A stretch of 20,675 nucleotides of DNA from JAZFYD01 sp036443405 (GCA_036443405.1 JAZFYD010000075.1:1-20675); one strand, 5' to 3'; shown: positions 7,702 to 15,344, counted from the stretch's first letter. The notes: generated from the letters alone by a model not told the origin. Made by a program: numbers and translations.

Positions 7702-9393
7702 ATGAAGGGCCTCCTCTCCCTCGGCCTGCTCTTTTTCTCCGCAGCCGTCTTTGCCGCGCCCGAAGTGTCCGATGAGGCACGCAGGAAATTTGACGTGGCT
7801 GAGGTCGCGCGCGAGCAAGGCAAGCTCAAGATCGCCGCGGAGTCCTACAAGGAGGCGATCACCGCCAGCCCCTTCTACTGGGACGCACACAGCGGCTACC
7901 TGAGCGCACTCCGCGGCCTCGACGACTACGCCGAGTCTTCGGAGTTCTACGCCCGACTGCTCAAGGCCCACCAGAGCAGCCTGGACCTCAAGGTCTACGC
8001 GGCGGCCGCTCAGGTCCCCGCGAAGGCGTATGCGGCTCTCAAAGAGCTGAACGACGATTACCAGGTCAACACCGAGACGCTCCGGATCTCGATCGAGTTC
8101 GGTCGCGCAGCGGTCCTCGCCGGTGAGTCCAGGACCGCGGAGAAGGCGCTCAAGGCCGCCCTGAAGGTCAAGGAGGACTCCCTGACCGCGCGCACGCTCC
8201 TGGGCGACCTGTACCTACACGACGGCAAGCATGCCAAGGCGCGCAAGGAGTACGAGGCCAACCTCGAGCTCGACTCGTCGCACATCCCGTCTCTGATTCG
8301 CGTCAACATCTGCTGGCACCGCGCGAAAAAAAGCGACAAGGCAATCGAGGGCCTCACGAAGCTCGTCGCGGAGGAGAACCTTCCGGAGCTTGTGGCGGCC
8401 CACTGGACGCTCTGCCTCATCTACACGGAACTCGGGCGGATCGACGACGCGATCAAGACGCTCGACGCCGTTCTGGCCATCCACAAGGAAAACCCGCCCG
8501 CGCTCATCGCGAAGGGGCAACTCCTGCTCGACAAGGAGCTACCGATGGAGGCTGTGAAGGTCTTCGCGGTTGCCGTGGAGTTGACCAAGTCGCCGCTGGC
8601 GCATTTCTGTCTCGCGTGGGCCTATGAGGTCGGCGCCGACGCACCCGAGGTGGATGAGGCCAAGCGGACCGAGCGCCTGACCGCGGCGGCCGAGCAGTAC
8701 GCGAAGGCGGCGCGCGGCGATCCCGGGGCGCGCCCGCGGGACTCGCTCGGTTTCATGCTGCTTCGCCTGGGCGAGCACCGTGATGCGATCACGCAGTTCA
8801 AGCGCGCCCGGGACATCGACCCGCAGTTCGCGACCGCGTCCAACAACCTCGGCCTCGCATCGGACATGGCAGACAACACGTCGGAAGCGATGAAGCGCTA
8901 TAACACTGTGCTCGCCAAGATCGAGAAGAAGAACCTGCGCGCCATCGTTTCGCTCGGCTTGGACTACTGGCTCCAGGGCCGCATGCCGAAGGCGATCAAG
9001 AAGTTCAAGGAAGCGCTGAAGATCGACCCGAAGGACGATCTGATCTACACGTTCATGGGCGATGTCCACTACGACAACAAGAAGCTCAAGGACGCGATCC
9101 GTGCCTACAAGAAGGCGGTCGCGATCAATCCCAAGAACTTCACGGCGTGGTTCCACATGGGCATCGCGTACGACGTCGACAAGAAGACCGAGGATGCGAA
9201 GGACGCCTACAAGGCCGCGCTCGACGCGAAGCCGGACCCGCCGGCGGATCTCTGGCGGCGCTACGGCTGGGTGAACCTGGACCTCAAGGAGTACGACGAG
9301 GCGCTGAAGGCGTTCAAGGAGTACCTCCAGATGGTGGGCTCGGACGAAACCGTCGAAGAGGTCATCAAGGAGATCGAAGAGGCGAACAAGTAA
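7702..9393 (+). CDS. Exported tetratricopeptide-repeat (TPR) protein
   Basis: This is a 563-residue protein with an N-terminal signal peptide (MKGLLSLGLLFFSAAVFA, cleaved near APEV) followed almost entirely by TPR helices, roughly ten to twelve units. The clearest units are AIKKFKEALKIDPKDDLIYT, AIRAYKKAVAINPKNFTAWF and DAKDAYKAALDAKPDPPADL near the C-terminus, and AITQFKRARDIDPQFATASN in the middle. TPR superhelices scaffold protein-protein contacts, and the signal places this one in the periplasm or on the cell surface. No enzymatic domain is present. It follows the RGG-tract gene by six bases and is probably in the same operon, so the two products may interact. The partner and pathway are unknown. 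The first REP-like hairpin begins seven bases after its stop. Confidence 0.9.
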   Translation: MKGLLSLGLLFFSAAVFAAPEVSDEARRKFDVAEVAREQGKLKIAAESYKEAITASPFYWDAHSGYLSALRGLDDYAESSEFYARLLKAHQSSLDLKVYAAAAQVPAKAYAALKELNDDYQVNTETLRISIEFGRAAVLAGESRTAEKALKAALKVKEDSLTARTLLGDLYLHDGKHAKARKEYEANLELDSSHIPSLIRVNICWHRAKKSDKAIEGLTKLVAEENLPELVAAHWTLCLIYTELGRIDDAIKTLDAVLAIHKENPPALIAKGQLLLDKELPMEAVKVFAVAVELTKSPLAHFCLAWAYEVGADAPEVDEAKRTERLTAAAEQYAKAARGDPGARPRDSLGFMLLRLGEHRDAITQFKRARDIDPQFATASNNLGLASDMADNTSEAMKRYNTVLAKIEKKNLRAIVSLGLDYWLQGRMPKAIKKFKEALKIDPKDDLIYTFMGDVHYDNKKLKDAIRAYKKAVAINPKNFTAWFHMGIAYDVDKKTEDAKDAYKAALDAKPDPPADLWRRYGWVNLDLKEYDEALKAFKEYLQMVGSDETVEEVIKEIEEANK

Positions 9394-9400
9394 TTCTGGT

Positions 9401-9678
9401 CCAACGGCTTACGCCGTTGGGACAGAGGTAACGCAGTCGCTCCTTGGTCGGAAGGCCTCAGCAGTCGCGAAGCGGCCGCGCCAACCACGTTAGCGGTTGG
9501 GCCAGAGACCGAGCGCGGGCTCCTCGCCACCATCTCAGACGCTTCGAGCGTTCAGCTCCAACGGCGTCAGCCGTTGGGCCAACAACACTGCCGCGTCAGC
9601 GGTTGGGCCAGCACCAGTTCCCCTGAATCGCGCGACCTCATGGGCTCCAACCGCGTCAGCGGTTGGGCCAGCAACACT
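9401..9678. repeat. Cluster of five REP-like palindromic elements with compensatory changes
   Basis: Five related 20-base dyads lie between two convergent genes. They are at 9401-9420, 9481-9500, 9558-9577, 9587-9606 (left arm decayed) and 9647-9666. The consensus is CCAACSGCGTCAGCSGTTGG with a four-base loop, GTCA in copies 3-5. Copies 1 and 3 use CCAACGGC/GCCGTTGG, whereas copy 5 uses CCAACCGC/GCGGTTGG, so one stem base pair has flipped on both sides. Copies 2-5 continue with GCCA, and copies 4 and 5 with GCCAGCA. A related GGGCCAGCA follows copy 5 at 9679-9687. This is the layout of REP/PU-type elements or hairpins that end convergent transcripts. No T-run follows any copy, and no transposase gene is nearby. 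The rest of 9394-9687 shows nothing else. Confidence 0.8.
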
Positions 9679-9687
9679 GGGCCAGCA

Positions 9688-10089
9688 TCACTGGATCAGG
9701 ACGGGGAGTTCGCGGCGGCCGGTTTCGTCTTCGACCACCAAGCGCAACTCGTTGACGCCGTCGGGGACTCGGCCGGTCAGTTCCACGGTGGTGGAGAGTT
9801 CGTCCTCGGTCAGACGGGAACCAAGCGCCCACTCGCAGTTGTTGGCCTCGCCGGCCGTCACGCGCTCGCCGTCGACCTCGTAGATGAGGCTGGCGCGACT
9901 CAACCGACCCGTGAAGCGGTGGTTGATCGTGATCTCGCGGCCACCGGGCACCTCGATCGAGCTGCCCCGGATCTCCTCGCCCGTCTGAACCGCGGGGGCC
10001 ACCTCGCGCACAGTCTCGGCCTCGCGGGAGCGAAGAGCGATTCCCAGGAGCATGACCGCGATGAGCGCAGTGGCGATGTATCGAAACAT
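9688..10089 (-). CDS. Hypothetical membrane-anchored protein
   Basis: This is a 133-residue protein of unknown function. The N-terminus MFRYIATALIAVMLLGIALR is a single membrane segment or uncleaved signal anchor. The remainder (about residues 25-133) is hydrophilic and strand-rich, with repeated pieces such as ITINHRFTGRLSRASLIYEV and TTVELTGRVPDGVNELRLVV. This suggests one immunoglobulin-like beta domain facing the periplasm. The frame extends upstream to an ATG at 10174-10176, but I prefer the ATG at 10087-10089 because the hydrophobic anchor starts directly there and the extension looks like untranslated leader containing a hairpin. It lies downstream of the ABC exporter on the same strand, 228 bases away, and may have its own promoter. 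No family is recognised. Confidence 0.65.
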   Translation of the reverse strand: MFRYIATALIAVMLLGIALRSREAETVREVAPAVQTGEEIRGSSIEVPGGREITINHRFTGRLSRASLIYEVDGERVTAGEANNCEWALGSRLTEDELSTTVELTGRVPDGVNELRLVVEDETGRRELPVLIQ

Positions 10090-10108
10090 GCTGAAGTTCT
10101 GTTCCCGA

Positions 10109-10139
10109 TCCGACCATCCGCCGACGGGTCTTGGTCGGA
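10109..10139 (-). promoter_or_regulatory. Hairpin in the leader of the membrane-anchored hypothetical gene
   Basis: An exact 8-base inverted repeat, TCCGACCA at 10109-10116 and TGGTCGGA at 10132-10139, encloses 15 bases that can form a smaller CCG/CGG stem. It lies 20-50 bases upstream of the ATG at 10089. It could be a leader RNA hairpin or an operator. A TATACT hexamer on the minus strand (10163-10168) is a possible -10 box just upstream, but it has no good -35 partner. Confidence 0.4.
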
Positions 10140-10240
10140 CGCCGTCCCGAGTGGTTGGAACAAGTATATCCCTCACACCACCTCAAACGGGGCTGAGCGC
10201 CGACCTGCTGTGGGCGATCGCGCCACGGATTTGCACAAAC

Positions 10241-10273
10241 GATCTAAGTCCTTTGGAACGCCTCGCTTAGATC
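10241..10273. terminator. Inverted repeat downstream of the ABC exporter, possible terminator
   Basis: GATCTAAG at 10241-10248 pairs exactly with CTTAGATC at 10266-10273 around a 17-base loop. It lies about 45 bases beyond the exporter's stop. Between it and the stop are further self-complementary GC-rich pieces, including the palindrome CGAGCGCTCG at 10290-10299. No U-tract follows on the minus strand, so intrinsic termination is uncertain; an operator for the next gene is an alternative. Confidence 0.35.
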
Positions 10274-10317
10274 CGCTCCCTGCGGGGGCCGAGCGCTCGC
10301 TTTCGGGGCGGTTTCAG

Positions 10318-12486
10318 TCAGTCGTCCGCGGAGTTGTCCCCGGAGCCGCTTCCAGATCCACTCCTGGAGTCGCCGTTGCCACCGTTTGAGAACTGCATGT
10401 CGTACAGGCGCCGGTAGAGCGAGTCGAGCGCCATCAATTCGTCGTGGGTGCCGACGTGCTCAATCACGCCGTCGTTCAACACACAGATTTTGTCGGCGTG
10501 CTGGACGGTGGACAGGCGGTGAGCAATGACGAGCGTCGTGCGCCCCTTCATCAGGTTTTGCAGAGCGTCCTGGATCGCGCGCTCGCTCTCGGTGTCCAAG
10601 CTCGAGGTCGCCTCGTCAAGAATAAGAATGCGAGCGTTGCGCAGGATGGCGCGGGCGATCGTCAGGCGCTGGCGCTGCCCGCCGCTCAGCTTGGCGCCGG
10701 CCTCGCCAACGTTGGTGTCATAACCCTCTTCGAGGCTCATGATGTGGTCGTGGATGTGGGCCGCCTTGGCTGCGTTGACGACCTCCTCTTCCGTCGCGCC
10801 GTCTTTTCCGTACGCGATGTTCTCGCGGATGCTCGTGTGGAAGAGGAACGGCTCCTGGGACACGACCGCGATGTGGCTGCGCAGAGACTCCTGCGTGCAC
10901 GCGCGAATGTCTTTCCCATCCAACAGCACTTGGCCGTCACCGGGGTCATAGAACCGAGGCAGGAGGTTCGCGAGGGTCGTCTTGCCCGCGCCGGAAGGCC
11001 CAACGAGCGCGCACACTTCACCCGGCTTGATTTTCAAGTCGATCCGATCGAGGACGCGGCGGCCACCGTTGTACGCGAAGGTGACGTTGTCGAAATGGAT
11101 GTCGCCGTTGACGCGCTCCAGCGCCGTTGCGCCGGGCTCATCCCGTAGTTCGGGTTTGCGATCCATGTACTCGAACATGCGGTCCGTCCCCGCCAGGCTG
11201 TCGCCCATCTGCGTGAACGTACGCGTGAGGCTGCGGATCGGACGCCACATCGCGACCATGAGGGTTGCGAACAGCGCGAGCCCCGAGATCGAGACACCCT
11301 TGCCTCCGCGACTTACGACCCACAACAGGATGAAGAGCGCGGCAACGATCAGGATGTTGGTGACGAACTCGATCCGCACGCGTGTCCACGCCTTGATGAT
11401 CTCGGTGTTCATCGCCTCGTGAATAAATTCCTTGTTGCGCACCGTGTACTGGTCGATCTTCTGACGCTCGAGGCCGAATGCCTTGACGATTCGGACCCCG
11501 CTGAACAGCTGCACCATGGATTCGGTGACCTTGGACGTGCGCTCCTGGCGTAGCCGCGCTCGCTGATGCACCTTCTTCGTCTGCTTGCGTAGTGAATTCA
11601 TCAGCAGGCCGAGATAGGTGACCACGGCCAAAAACGCCCAGGGGCTGATGAACAGAGCTCCAATGACCGGCCAGAGCACAGCGAACGCCTGACGGCTCAT
11701 GTCCGCGATCATCAGATTCAGCGCACTCACCGCCGAGCCGAGATCACTTCCCATTCGGTTGATGAGGTCGCCGCGTTCGCTGTCGTTGTGGAAAGCCAGC
11801 GGCTGCTGCAGGAGGTTCTTCAGCAGCTTCACCCGGAGCGCGACGACGACGCGTAACAGCGTCATCTGCTTGAGGATGTGCTCGGTCAGGTGCGATGCGG
11901 CCGCAATCAGCGTCATAACCAGAAAGAGGAAGATCAACGAGGTCAAGCTCGCAAGCTGCGACATCCGCATCGGGTCGGCGGCGACGGCATCTGGAACAAA
12001 ACCGCGGATCAGCCCCTGCATCTTCTTGTCGACGAAGTCCAGCTGGCGGTTCACCCAGCCGAGCCCGCGGCTCCAGCTCTCGTCGTTGTCGGTGAGCTTC
12101 GTGATGACCTGTTTCGCCTGCTCCGGGATCAAGTCGCGGCTGATAGCCCCGGAATCCTCGGGTTCGTCGCCTTTTTCGGCGCCGTCAGGCGATTCCTCGT
12201 CGCCCCCGGACTCGTCCGGCGGGTCCTGTCCTGCGTCGTCTCCTGCGTTCGGATCCGGGGCGCTGCCGTCTTCGGAAGGAGTCGGAGAGGCCTTCTCCGT
12301 CTCCATCGTAGTGACGAGGCGAAGGCACCCATACGCGCTGAGAGCGCGCAGAGTGATCACGCCGGTGTAGATCGCGGTTGCGAACACCGCCGGGATAAGT
12401 AGGTGCAGGTGAGGGAGCGTGAATAACAACAGCCGAACGACTGCTCGGCGCTTCCGGCTCCGGCGATCGGAGTTGGTGCTGTCCAT
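10318..12486 (-). CDS. MsbA-like ABC exporter (fused membrane and ATPase half-transporter)
   Basis: This is a 722-residue type IV ABC half-transporter expected to act as a homodimer exporting lipid or other hydrophobic substrates across the inner membrane. The membrane domain begins with a helix near residues 20-52, and a second clear helix lies near 179-198. The ATPase domain has Walker A GPSGAGKTT (about 495-503), Q-loop VVSQEPFLF, signature LSGGQRQR (about 600-607), Walker B ILILDEATSSLD (about 619) and the H-loop IAHRLST (about 653). All are intact. Typical family length is about 580-600; the excess is an Asp/Glu/Pro-rich insert at residues 62-118, in the periplasmic loop between helices 1 and 2, plus a Ser/Gly/Asp tail of about 25 residues. 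Lipid A flipping would suit a Gram-negative cell, but the substrate cannot be read from sequence. Confidence 0.92.
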   Translation of the reverse strand: MDSTNSDRRSRKRRAVVRLLLFTLPHLHLLIPAVFATAIYTGVITLRALSAYGCLRLVTTMETEKASPTPSEDGSAPDPNAGDDAGQDPPDESGGDEESPDGAEKGDEPEDSGAISRDLIPEQAKQVITKLTDNDESWSRGLGWVNRQLDFVDKKMQGLIRGFVPDAVAADPMRMSQLASLTSLIFLFLVMTLIAAASHLTEHILKQMTLLRVVVALRVKLLKNLLQQPLAFHNDSERGDLINRMGSDLGSAVSALNLMIADMSRQAFAVLWPVIGALFISPWAFLAVVTYLGLLMNSLRKQTKKVHQRARLRQERTSKVTESMVQLFSGVRIVKAFGLERQKIDQYTVRNKEFIHEAMNTEIIKAWTRVRIEFVTNILIVAALFILLWVVSRGGKGVSISGLALFATLMVAMWRPIRSLTRTFTQMGDSLAGTDRMFEYMDRKPELRDEPGATALERVNGDIHFDNVTFAYNGGRRVLDRIDLKIKPGEVCALVGPSGAGKTTLANLLPRFYDPGDGQVLLDGKDIRACTQESLRSHIAVVSQEPFLFHTSIRENIAYGKDGATEEEVVNAAKAAHIHDHIMSLEEGYDTNVGEAGAKLSGGQRQRLTIARAILRNARILILDEATSSLDTESERAIQDALQNLMKGRTTLVIAHRLSTVQHADKICVLNDGVIEHVGTHDELMALDSLYRRLYDMQFSNGGNGDSRSGSGSGSGDNSADD

Positions 12487-12666
12487 GGGGTCCGGTATTC
12501 GGGCGTGATTCTACTCGGACTAGGTGCTCGTACCTACGGGGAAGCGCGGGCAGCGTAACTCCAACCATGACAACGGGTTGCGCGGTTCCAACCCATCCCG
12601 GTCACCGGATCCGGGTCCCCGGCAAAGCCCCGATCGGAGCGTTGTTGGAGCACTGCCGGAGCGCTG

Positions 12667-12695
12667 TTGACCGCGTTTCGACCCGGCAGTATCGT
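12667..12695 (+). promoter_or_regulatory. Sigma70-type promoter of the EF-G-like gene
   Basis: TTGACC (12667-12672) and TATCGT (12690-12695) are separated by exactly 17 bases. Transcription would start near 12702, giving a leader of about 36 bases before the ATG at 12738. The leader contains the ribosome binding site AGAGGAG (12723-12729). The rest of 12487-12737 is the divergent intergenic region with the exporter. A minus-strand TAGAAT (12508-12513) there is a weak candidate -10 box for the exporter. Confidence 0.65.
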
Positions 12696-12737
12696 TCGTC
12701 CTCCCATTGATTCGGTAGTCCAAGAGGAGTCCATCTG

Positions 12738-14738
12738 ATGGCCGCAGCTTCCAGTGTCGATACCCGCAATTTCACCCTCGTAGGACACGGTGGGTCGGGC
12801 AAAACGACGCTCGCGGAGGCGATTCTCTTCGCGTCCAAGGCGATCAACCGGCAGGGCTCGATCGGGGACAAGAACACCGTCTCCGATTTTGCGGACGACG
12901 AGTGCGAGCGCGGCCACAGCATCGATTCGGCGGTGTTGCGCGCGAATTGGAAGGGCAAGAACCTGAACATTCTCGATGCGCCGGGCTATCAGGACTTCAA
13001 CGGCCAGGCGCGGCGCACGTTCGACGGCGTGGACTGCGCCGTGGTGGTGATCAACGCCTACGACGGGGTCGGCTTGAACACCCACAAGATGTTCAACGGT
13101 GCGCGGGAACACAACCTGCCGTGCATCGTCGTCGTGAACCGGTGCGATTCCGACAACATCAACATCCCCGCTCTCGACGCCTCGATTCAGGCTTTGTTCG
13201 GCCAGGCCGCCAAGGCGGTGACGCTTCCGGAGACTTGGGGCCCGGGCTGCTCCGCGGTGAAGTCCATCTTCAACGGGGACGGCGATCTCGAGGGGTTCGT
13301 CGAAGCGGCCGTCGAGGCCGACGACGACCTCATGGAGAAGTACCTGGACGCGGGCGAGGTCAGCGACGACGACCTCAAGAAAGCGATTCCGCTGGCGCTC
13401 CAGGCCGGCACCCTCATTCCGATCTTTCACACCGTGGCGACGACGGGTGTCGGGGTAACCGACCTCTTGGACTTCATCGCCGACTTCGGCCCCGCGCCCG
13501 AGGGGCGTGTGATTCATGACATGGACGGCAACGAGATCGTGTGCGGCGCCGACAAACCGTTCCTCGCGGTCTGTTTCAAGATCACGTTCGATCGCCAGGC
13601 CGTCCGCGTGACGTTCTTGCGCGTGCTGTGTGGCTCATTGCGTCCCGCCGACATGGCGAAGGTCGACCGGACGGATGAGACCGTGAAGATCGGACACATC
13701 CACCGGTTCCAGGGCAACAGCAAGTCTGAGACGGAGCAGGCCACGGCCGGCGACATCATCGCGCTCCCGAAGGTCGACGGGATCGAGGTCGGAGACACGC
13801 TCCATGACCCGGCGCACCCGGTGAAGGTCAAATTCGCCCGCGGCTCGAACCCGATGGTGGGGCTCTCGCTGAAGCCGAAGGCGCGCGGCGATGATGCAAA
13901 GATCGGCAAAGAGCTGGGTCGCATCGTTGGTGCGGATCCGGCGCTCGTCTACGAACGCACATCGGATACGAACGAGTTGGTCGTGCGCGGCCTCTCGACC
14001 CTGCACCTCGACATCGCGCTCAAGCGCCTCGCGGTCGCCGGCGTCGAGGTCGATACGGCCCCGCCCAAAGTCGCGTACCTCGAAACGATTACGGCCAAAG
14101 CCGAAGGGCACCACCGCCACAAGAAACAGACCGGCGGTGCGGGCCAGTTCGGCGAGGTGTATCTGCGCGTCGAGCCGATCGCACGCGGCGCCGACGACCC
14201 GCTGGAGTTCGAGAACAAGACCGTCGGCGGCTCGATTCCGCGCCAGTTCGTTCCGGCGATCGAAAAGGGCATTCGCCAGATGATGATGGAGGGCGTGCTC
14301 TCCGGAAACCGCGTGGTGGATGTGAAAGTGAGCGTGTACGACGGCAAGTTCCACGACGTCGACAGTAAGGAGATCGCGTTCATCGTCGCGGGCCGCAAAG
14401 CGTTTGCGCAAGCCATCGAGAAAGCGCGCCCGGTTTTGTTGGAGCCCGTGGTCACCGTCGAGATCGAGATCCCCAGCAACTTCATGGGCGACATCACGAG
14501 CGATCTGAACAGCCGCCGTGCGCGGATCCAGGGCATGGACTCGGTCGGCGACCGCCAGCTGATCAAGGCGGAAGCGCCGCTCTCCGAGATGCAGACGTAC
14601 TCGACGCAACTGCGTTCCATCACCGGGGGTGAAGGGTCGTTCTCGATGGACTTCAGCCACTACGACATCGTGCCCGGCCAGGTCGCCCAACAGATCGTGG
14701 CACGACACAAGGCATCGAAAAAGGACGACTCGGATTAG
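12738..14738 (+). CDS. EF-G-like translational GTPase (EF-G2 type paralogue)
   Basis: This 666-residue GTPase has the five-domain EF-G layout, although standard EF-G is about 690-700 residues. G1 is GHGGSGKTT (residues 16-24), where EF-G has GHIDAGKTT. G3 is DAPGYQDF (80-87), with Tyr84 in place of the catalytic histidine of DTPGH. G4 is NRCD (134-137) instead of NKMD. The domain IV region is recognisable (HRHKKQTGGAGQFGEVYLRV, then GGSIPRQFVPAIEKGI), as is the domain V region (SNFMGDITSDLNSRRARI). These substitutions match the EF-G-like/FusA2 group, whose role in translation is not settled, rather than the essential FusA. The gene stands alone behind its own promoter, divergent from the ABC exporter, and ends about 250 bases before the atp promoter. 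Family membership is firm; activity as a translocase is uncertain. Confidence 0.92.
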   Translation: MAAASSVDTRNFTLVGHGGSGKTTLAEAILFASKAINRQGSIGDKNTVSDFADDECERGHSIDSAVLRANWKGKNLNILDAPGYQDFNGQARRTFDGVDCAVVVINAYDGVGLNTHKMFNGAREHNLPCIVVVNRCDSDNINIPALDASIQALFGQAAKAVTLPETWGPGCSAVKSIFNGDGDLEGFVEAAVEADDDLMEKYLDAGEVSDDDLKKAIPLALQAGTLIPIFHTVATTGVGVTDLLDFIADFGPAPEGRVIHDMDGNEIVCGADKPFLAVCFKITFDRQAVRVTFLRVLCGSLRPADMAKVDRTDETVKIGHIHRFQGNSKSETEQATAGDIIALPKVDGIEVGDTLHDPAHPVKVKFARGSNPMVGLSLKPKARGDDAKIGKELGRIVGADPALVYERTSDTNELVVRGLSTLHLDIALKRLAVAGVEVDTAPPKVAYLETITAKAEGHHRHKKQTGGAGQFGEVYLRVEPIARGADDPLEFENKTVGGSIPRQFVPAIEKGIRQMMMEGVLSGNRVVDVKVSVYDGKFHDVDSKEIAFIVAGRKAFAQAIEKARPVLLEPVVTVEIEIPSNFMGDITSDLNSRRARIQGMDSVGDRQLIKAEAPLSEMQTYSTQLRSITGGEGSFSMDFSHYDIVPGQVAQQIVARHKASKKDDSD

Positions 14739-15056
14739 CGCGACCTATGACCCGTGCGGCGTCCCACGACAGGGCGTCGGCATCACGAACCGTCACGCAT
14801 TCGCGCTCGCATTCGCATTTGCTTCCCAAAGAGCGCCGAATGTCCCGAATTCATGGGATTCGGGTCAAGCTCAGGCCAAAGGAAAAAGGACGAGGATGGA
14901 GGCTCAGGCGCAGGCTGAGGCCGAGGCCGAGGAGGGGACCGAGAACCGTCTCTTCACGAGGCCGAAATCGCGCTTCCAACAGACCCCAAATCTTGCCGGT
15001 TGCGAACGTGCCCGGTATCTTCCGCGGCTTTCCGGGGGAGCCTTTCGGAGGCGACT
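14739..15056. other. Intergenic region with two hexanucleotide tracts, a dyad and the atp promoter
   Basis: This stretch separates the EF-G-like gene from the atp operon. It holds a six-base-period tract at 14799-14822 (ATTCGC, GCTCGC, ATTCGC, ATTTGC). A 7-base dyad, CCCGAAT/ATTCGGG, lies at 14844-14864 with no T-run after it. A second six-base-period tract occupies 14899-14934 (GAGGCT, CAGGCG, CAGGCT, GAGGCC, GAGGCC, GAGGAG), and the promoter lies at 14993-15021. A 54-codon open frame from the ATG at 14896 to a TGA at 15060 crosses the second tract; I do not call it a gene. No convincing terminator for the EF-G-like gene was found. Confidence 0.6.
14993..15021 (+). promoter_or_regulatory. 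Probable promoter of the ATP synthase operon
   Basis: TTGCCG (14993-14998) and TATCTT (15016-15021) are 17 bases apart, the same architecture as the EF-G-like gene's promoter. Transcription would start near 15028, followed by GGAGG at 15047-15051. This placement argues that translation of the first atp gene begins downstream of 15028. Confidence 0.55.
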
Positions 15057-15344
15057 CTGAGACCTTCGAGAAACCGACTGGATACGGATAGGCGCTACCT
15101 GCGGTATTTGACCGTCGGGACGCAGTTCGCGATCACCATGACGCTGCTGACTCTCGGCGGGGTCTGGCTCGACGGGCAGTTCCCCAAGGTGGCTCCTCTC
15201 TGGACGATTCTGGGCGCGCTGTTTGGAATTGTGGCCGCCATGATGAACCTCATTCGCGAGGTCCTCGAGGACGACCGCAAATTGAAAAACGAAGACAGCT
15301 CCGCGAAAACCGGATCCAAAAAACCCGGAACTAGGAAACCTTGA
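15057..15344 (+). CDS. atpZ: AtpZ/AtpI-like small membrane protein, first gene of the atp operon
   Basis: This small protein has two membrane segments (TQFAITMTLLTLGGVWLDGQ and LWTILGALFGIVAAMMNLIR) and a charged Lys-rich tail. The pattern RYLRYLTVGTQFA, then GxWLDG, then GALxG and NLIREV is that of the AtpZ/ATPase_gene1 family, which precedes F-ATPase structural genes and is linked to c-ring assembly or cation supply. The start is uncertain. There is no ATG before the first membrane segment. TTG at 15000 lies within the promoter and has no ribosome site. CTG at 15057 has GGAGG five bases upstream and gives 95 residues. TTG at 15108 would leave a very short N-terminus. I prefer the CTG, which is rare. 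Its stop overlaps the next gene's TTG as TTGA. Confidence 0.75.
   Translation: MRPSRNRLDTDRRYLRYLTVGTQFAITMTLLTLGGVWLDGQFPKVAPLWTILGALFGIVAAMMNLIREVLEDDRKLKNEDSSAKTGSKKPGTRKP

Noticed and set aside
9401..9678. CRISPR array
   Set aside because: The repeats are short palindromes with irregular spacing (9 to 60 bases between them) and uneven arms, and no cas gene is present.
9574..10389. Plus-strand open frame running through the palindromic repeats
   Set aside because: It starts inside a repeat, crosses antisense to the anchored protein and into the exporter, and has no ribosome site.
14844..14864. Intrinsic terminator for the EF-G-like gene
   Set aside because: The 7-base dyad is about 105 bases past the stop and is followed by TCAAGC rather than a T-run.
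14896..15060. 54-codon gene upstream of the atp operon
   Set aside because: Its low-complexity start comes from a hexamer tract, its end overlaps the atp promoter, and it resembles no family; it is kept only as a finding.
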